From positions 1 through 31,180 of the IMG/VR virus record IMGVR_UViG_3300022540_000312: 31,180 nucleotides of DNA, one strand, 5' to 3'. Under the pieces are notes generated by a model that saw nothing but the letters and a program-made list of their open reading frames with translations, had not been told where the DNA came from and did not search any database. Below are positions 29,201 through 31,180 of this stretch, one piece after another. The position numbers and the translations under genes were made by a program. The stretch is from a virus. Each line of letters begins with the position of its first letter. Position 1 is the stretch's first letter.

Positions 29201-29838
29201 TGGCTAGTCAAGTCAAGGTTGCTGTAATTGATAACAAAATAAAAGTTGCCGTTACCAGTGGAGCGAGGAATTTAGGCGGCTTGGGAGATGTTGAGCTCAG
29301 CTCTGTCAAAGAAGATGATACCTTGCTTTATGATAGCGTCGCAGGGAAATTCAAAAACCAGGACAATCACGCAGTAGCAACGCATTTAAAAGTTAGAAAT
29401 ATATCAGGCGCGACAATGAATACAGGTGATGCTGTTGCTTTAGTTGGTTACAGCGTCGGCCAGGAAGCAATAGAAGTAATATTAGCAGATCAAACCACAA
29501 GTTTATCGTTTGGACTCATTGAGGAGCCTCTTTTAAATAATGAAAATGGATTTATTATTATCTCAGGCGTTATGGAAGGAGTGGACACAAGTGCGTTTAC
29601 CGAGGGAAATGTTTTATATGTTAATAGCACGGGCAAATTAACAGAGACAGAACCAACAACCGGGTTTATGCAGCCTATTGCATTTGTTTTACGATCACAT
29701 GCAAGTAGTGGTGTCATTCAAATATTGGCTGATTATCCAAAACAAGACGCGACCGATGTTAGATATACTGGAACGCTATTATCAACAAACGTAAAAGAAG
29801 CATTAAACGAATTGCACGCGCTAATACTTGCGCCTTAA
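29200..29838 (+). CDS. Virion fibre/whisker-type protein
   Basis: 212 aa. LSSVKEDDTLLYDSVAGKFK, then LKVRNISGATMNTGDAVALV, IISGVMEGVDTSAFTEGNVL with YVNSTGKLTETEPTTGFMQP and IAFVLRSHASSGVIQILADY. These are recurring segments of phage fibre or whisker proteins. The C-terminal STNVKEALNELHALI helix could trimerise. A structural role is inferred. Confidence 0.55.
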   Translation: MASQVKVAVIDNKIKVAVTSGARNLGGLGDVELSSVKEDDTLLYDSVAGKFKNQDNHAVATHLKVRNISGATMNTGDAVALVGYSVGQEAIEVILADQTTSLSFGLIEEPLLNNENGFIIISGVMEGVDTSAFTEGNVLYVNSTGKLTETEPTTGFMQPIAFVLRSHASSGVIQILADYPKQDATDVRYTGTLLSTNVKEALNELHALILAP

Positions 29839-29857
29839 AAGCTAACCGGAGAATAAC

Positions 29858-30244
29858 ATGAAACACATACTATTTTTATTACTGGCAATCTCGTTTAATG
29901 CCCTGGCTGACTCTATAACAGTTGACCCTAATATTAAACCAGAACAGATCATCAATTGTACACTTCCAACAGAGCGCGAAGATAACGCGCCGCTTGATGT
30001 GTCTGAGATATTAAATATTAATTGGTATATCGGCATGGCCTCTGGCGATTACATGGAGAAAATACCAACAGAAACATGCCAGATAACTCTTGATCTAACT
30101 CAATATGCTGACGGTAAGTATTATATTGCTGCTACAACAGTTGATACAGATTTCCGCGAATCAGGTTACTCGGCTGAGAGTGATATGACGGTAAAGCGAC
30201 AAACGCCGCCTGCCCGAATGGCAGCACCGGCGTTCGTACGATAG
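29858..30244 (+). CDS. Small exported protein with Ig/FnIII-like domain
   Basis: 128 aa. Signal peptide MKHILFLLLAISFNALA with cleavage before DS. The mature part has ITLDLTQYADGKYYIAATTV and DTDFRESGYSAESDMTVKR, a fibronectin-III-like pattern. SD GGAG precedes ATG. Immediately after its stop the -1 frame stays open to 30,333. It may act at the cell surface or be a structural protein with an unusual N-terminus. Function unknown. Confidence 0.6.
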   Translation: MKHILFLLLAISFNALADSITVDPNIKPEQIINCTLPTEREDNAPLDVSEILNINWYIGMASGDYMEKIPTETCQITLDLTQYADGKYYIAATTVDTDFRESGYSAESDMTVKRQTPPARMAAPAFVR

Positions 30245-30343
30245 ATGGAATTCTATGCACCCCGAAAGAGTGTAAAAACTACTACTGGCCTGACAAGCAA
30301 TTAATTAAAAGATGTAAAGAGGCGTTGAGATAATGCGAGCGAT

Positions 30344-30970
30344 ATGCCTCAACAAATAATTGACATTACAGTAGATATAAAACAAGCCAAAAAGAAATTA
30401 AAGGGATTTGAGAGGGTTGTTGATCGGGCGGCTAAATCTGCATTAATCAAAACGGCTAAATCAGCCGAGTCATTCACCGTTAGAAGTATGGCGGCTAATA
30501 CAGGGTTAACAGTAAAGGTTACGCACAAATTCATAATGTTAAATATTAGTGTTGGCGCGACTGGATTATCTGCTGTTATCAAGCCTACTAAAAGACACCC
30601 GAACCTTATTGAATTTATGAGCCGCGCACAGATCAACAGAGCGCTAACCCGCAAAGGAAAGAAAGGGGGTAGAGGCCGCCCATTAGGTAAAGGTATTAGC
30701 TCTAAATCGTGGGGCAAATCAAAAGTATATAAAGGCGCATTTGTTGGGCGTGGTAAAACAAGCGGTAAGCTATTGGTTTATACACGAGAGAATGCAGAGG
30801 GTAAGAAAAGCGGAATAAGAGCTTTACCCGGGGCGTCCCCTTTTGCTGAGTTCCAACGACCTGACTTTTACGATGTACTTAAAGCAGTGTCGCACGCGAA
30901 CTTCAAAAAGAACTTCAAGCGTAATATTAAGTTCTTTATGGCTAAGGAAGGTATTTCTGTGCGCGGGTAG
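30344..30970 (+). CDS. Minor tail protein (gpZ-like)
   Basis: 208 aa. ITVDIKQAKKKLKGFERVVD with RAAKSALIKTAKSAESFTVR, a Lys/Gly-rich middle (RKGKKGGRGRPLGKGISSK), then VYKGAFVGRGKTSGKLLVYT with REN, and a C-terminal helical end. This is the layout of prophage minor tail protein Z, a tail-completion or neck protein. Here it is far from the other tail genes and close to the expected terminase side of the genome. Confidence 0.68.
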   Translation: MPQQIIDITVDIKQAKKKLKGFERVVDRAAKSALIKTAKSAESFTVRSMAANTGLTVKVTHKFIMLNISVGATGLSAVIKPTKRHPNLIEFMSRAQINRALTRKGKKGGRGRPLGKGISSKSWGKSKVYKGAFVGRGKTSGKLLVYTRENAEGKKSGIRALPGASPFAEFQRPDFYDVLKAVSHANFKKNFKRNIKFFMAKEGISVRG

Positions 30971-31112
30971 TGGCTATAACCACAGCCGCCCGGTGACTAA
31001 CCGGGCTTGATAAAGGCCGTGAGGCATGGACTAGGTGCCGGGGTTGATTATACATGCCATTAGTGCTGTTATATACTTGAACGCATAAGCTATTAAATAA
31101 ATTAAATTATCA
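30971..31112 (+). other. Structured, GC-rich non-coding spacer
   Basis: No ORF. GCCCGGT (30988-30994) and ACCGGGC (31000-31006) make a perfect 7-bp hairpin with a GACTA loop; GTGG/CCAC and GGCT/AGCC lie just before, and GGCA...TGCC just after. No T-run follows, so it is not a plain terminator. A weak promoter (TTGATT 31044-31049, 17-nt spacer, TGTTAT) may serve the last gene. It could be a structured RNA, a processing site or a packaging signal. Confidence 0.35.
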
Positions 31113-31180
31113 ATGACTTACAATACATATTTAACGCAAGGTACTACCAGAGTGTTGCAAGCCTATGTGGGTAACGCTGC
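31113..31180 (+). CDS. Start of a gene cut by the right edge
   Basis: ATG 31113 opens MTYNTYLTQGTTRVLQAYVG and stays open to the end. No clear ribosome site; the upstream region is AT-rich. Too short to assign; a gene between the gpZ-like gene and the expected terminase/portal genes would fit. Confidence 0.4.
   Translation, partial: MTYNTYLTQGTTRVLQAYVGNA

Noticed and set aside
1-31180. tRNA and rRNA genes
   Set aside because: No cloverleaf with a conserved T-loop or rRNA-like segment was recognised by eye on either strand; a covariance scan would be needed to be certain.

Overview
The window is part of the genome of a tailed, long-tailed (siphovirus-like) bacteriophage, probably of a gammaproteobacterium. 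The evidence is an HK97-type capsid, a tail terminator, a tail chaperone pair with a -1 frameshift site, a tape measure protein, a tailspike and a Gram-negative style lysis cassette. The phage is known here only from sequence; host and lifestyle are inferred. No integrase, portal or terminase is visible. The first gene is cut by the left edge and the last by the right edge.

Layout. 1-12,775 (+): capsid C-terminal part, terminator, head-tail joining, tail tube, chaperones, tape measure, distal tail, tailspike and tail hub genes, then a secreted Cys-rich protein and the lysis genes (M15 endolysin, two small one-TM proteins, a protein with a YadA-like outer-membrane anchor, a 3TM holin). 12,846-21,635 (-): a tightly overlapping leftward operon with a solitary C5 cytosine methyltransferase, a putative Gp3/RDF-like protein, an SbcC/RecF-like ATPase, a Cas4-like PD-(D/E)XK nuclease with Cys cluster, and many small genes, several with zinc motifs. 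21,636-21,787: a divergent control region with two good sigma70-like promoters. 21,788-22,846 (+): a ribbon-helix-helix (RHH) protein, an HTH protein, a conserved protein and a strong terminator. 22,844-26,323 (-): a RuvC-like resolvase and a series of small genes. 26,324-26,411: a second divergent control region with two direct repeats. 26,412-30,970 (+): RHH protein, lambda O-like initiator with internal iterons (likely origin), lambda P-like protein, small genes, then virion-type genes including a gpZ-like tail protein.

The most unusual part is 23.55-26.0 kb. Eight consecutive leftward genes all end at the same motif, CGTTA on the + strand, whose TTA is the antisense stop codon. At six of the eight boundaries the motif closes an imperfect palindrome of 55-90 bp with one or two unpaired bases in its left arm, and four of these start with TAAC followed by A. 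This is the architecture and polarity of integron attC sites. The region therefore reads as an array of integron-like gene cassettes captured by a phage, with every ORF running opposite to the usual direction relative to its attC. A further, weaker attC-like element sits at the holin gene/leftward operon junction (12.8 kb). The cassette genes are an HTH regulator, an ASCH-domain protein, tiny membrane proteins and unknowns.

Working together: the two divergent control regions appear to drive early leftward (recombination, methylation, cassettes) and rightward (regulation, replication) transcription. The O/P pair starts replication at iterons inside the O-like gene. RuvC, the Cas4-like nuclease and the SbcC-like ATPase handle recombination intermediates, and the rightward late genes build the virion and lyse the host.
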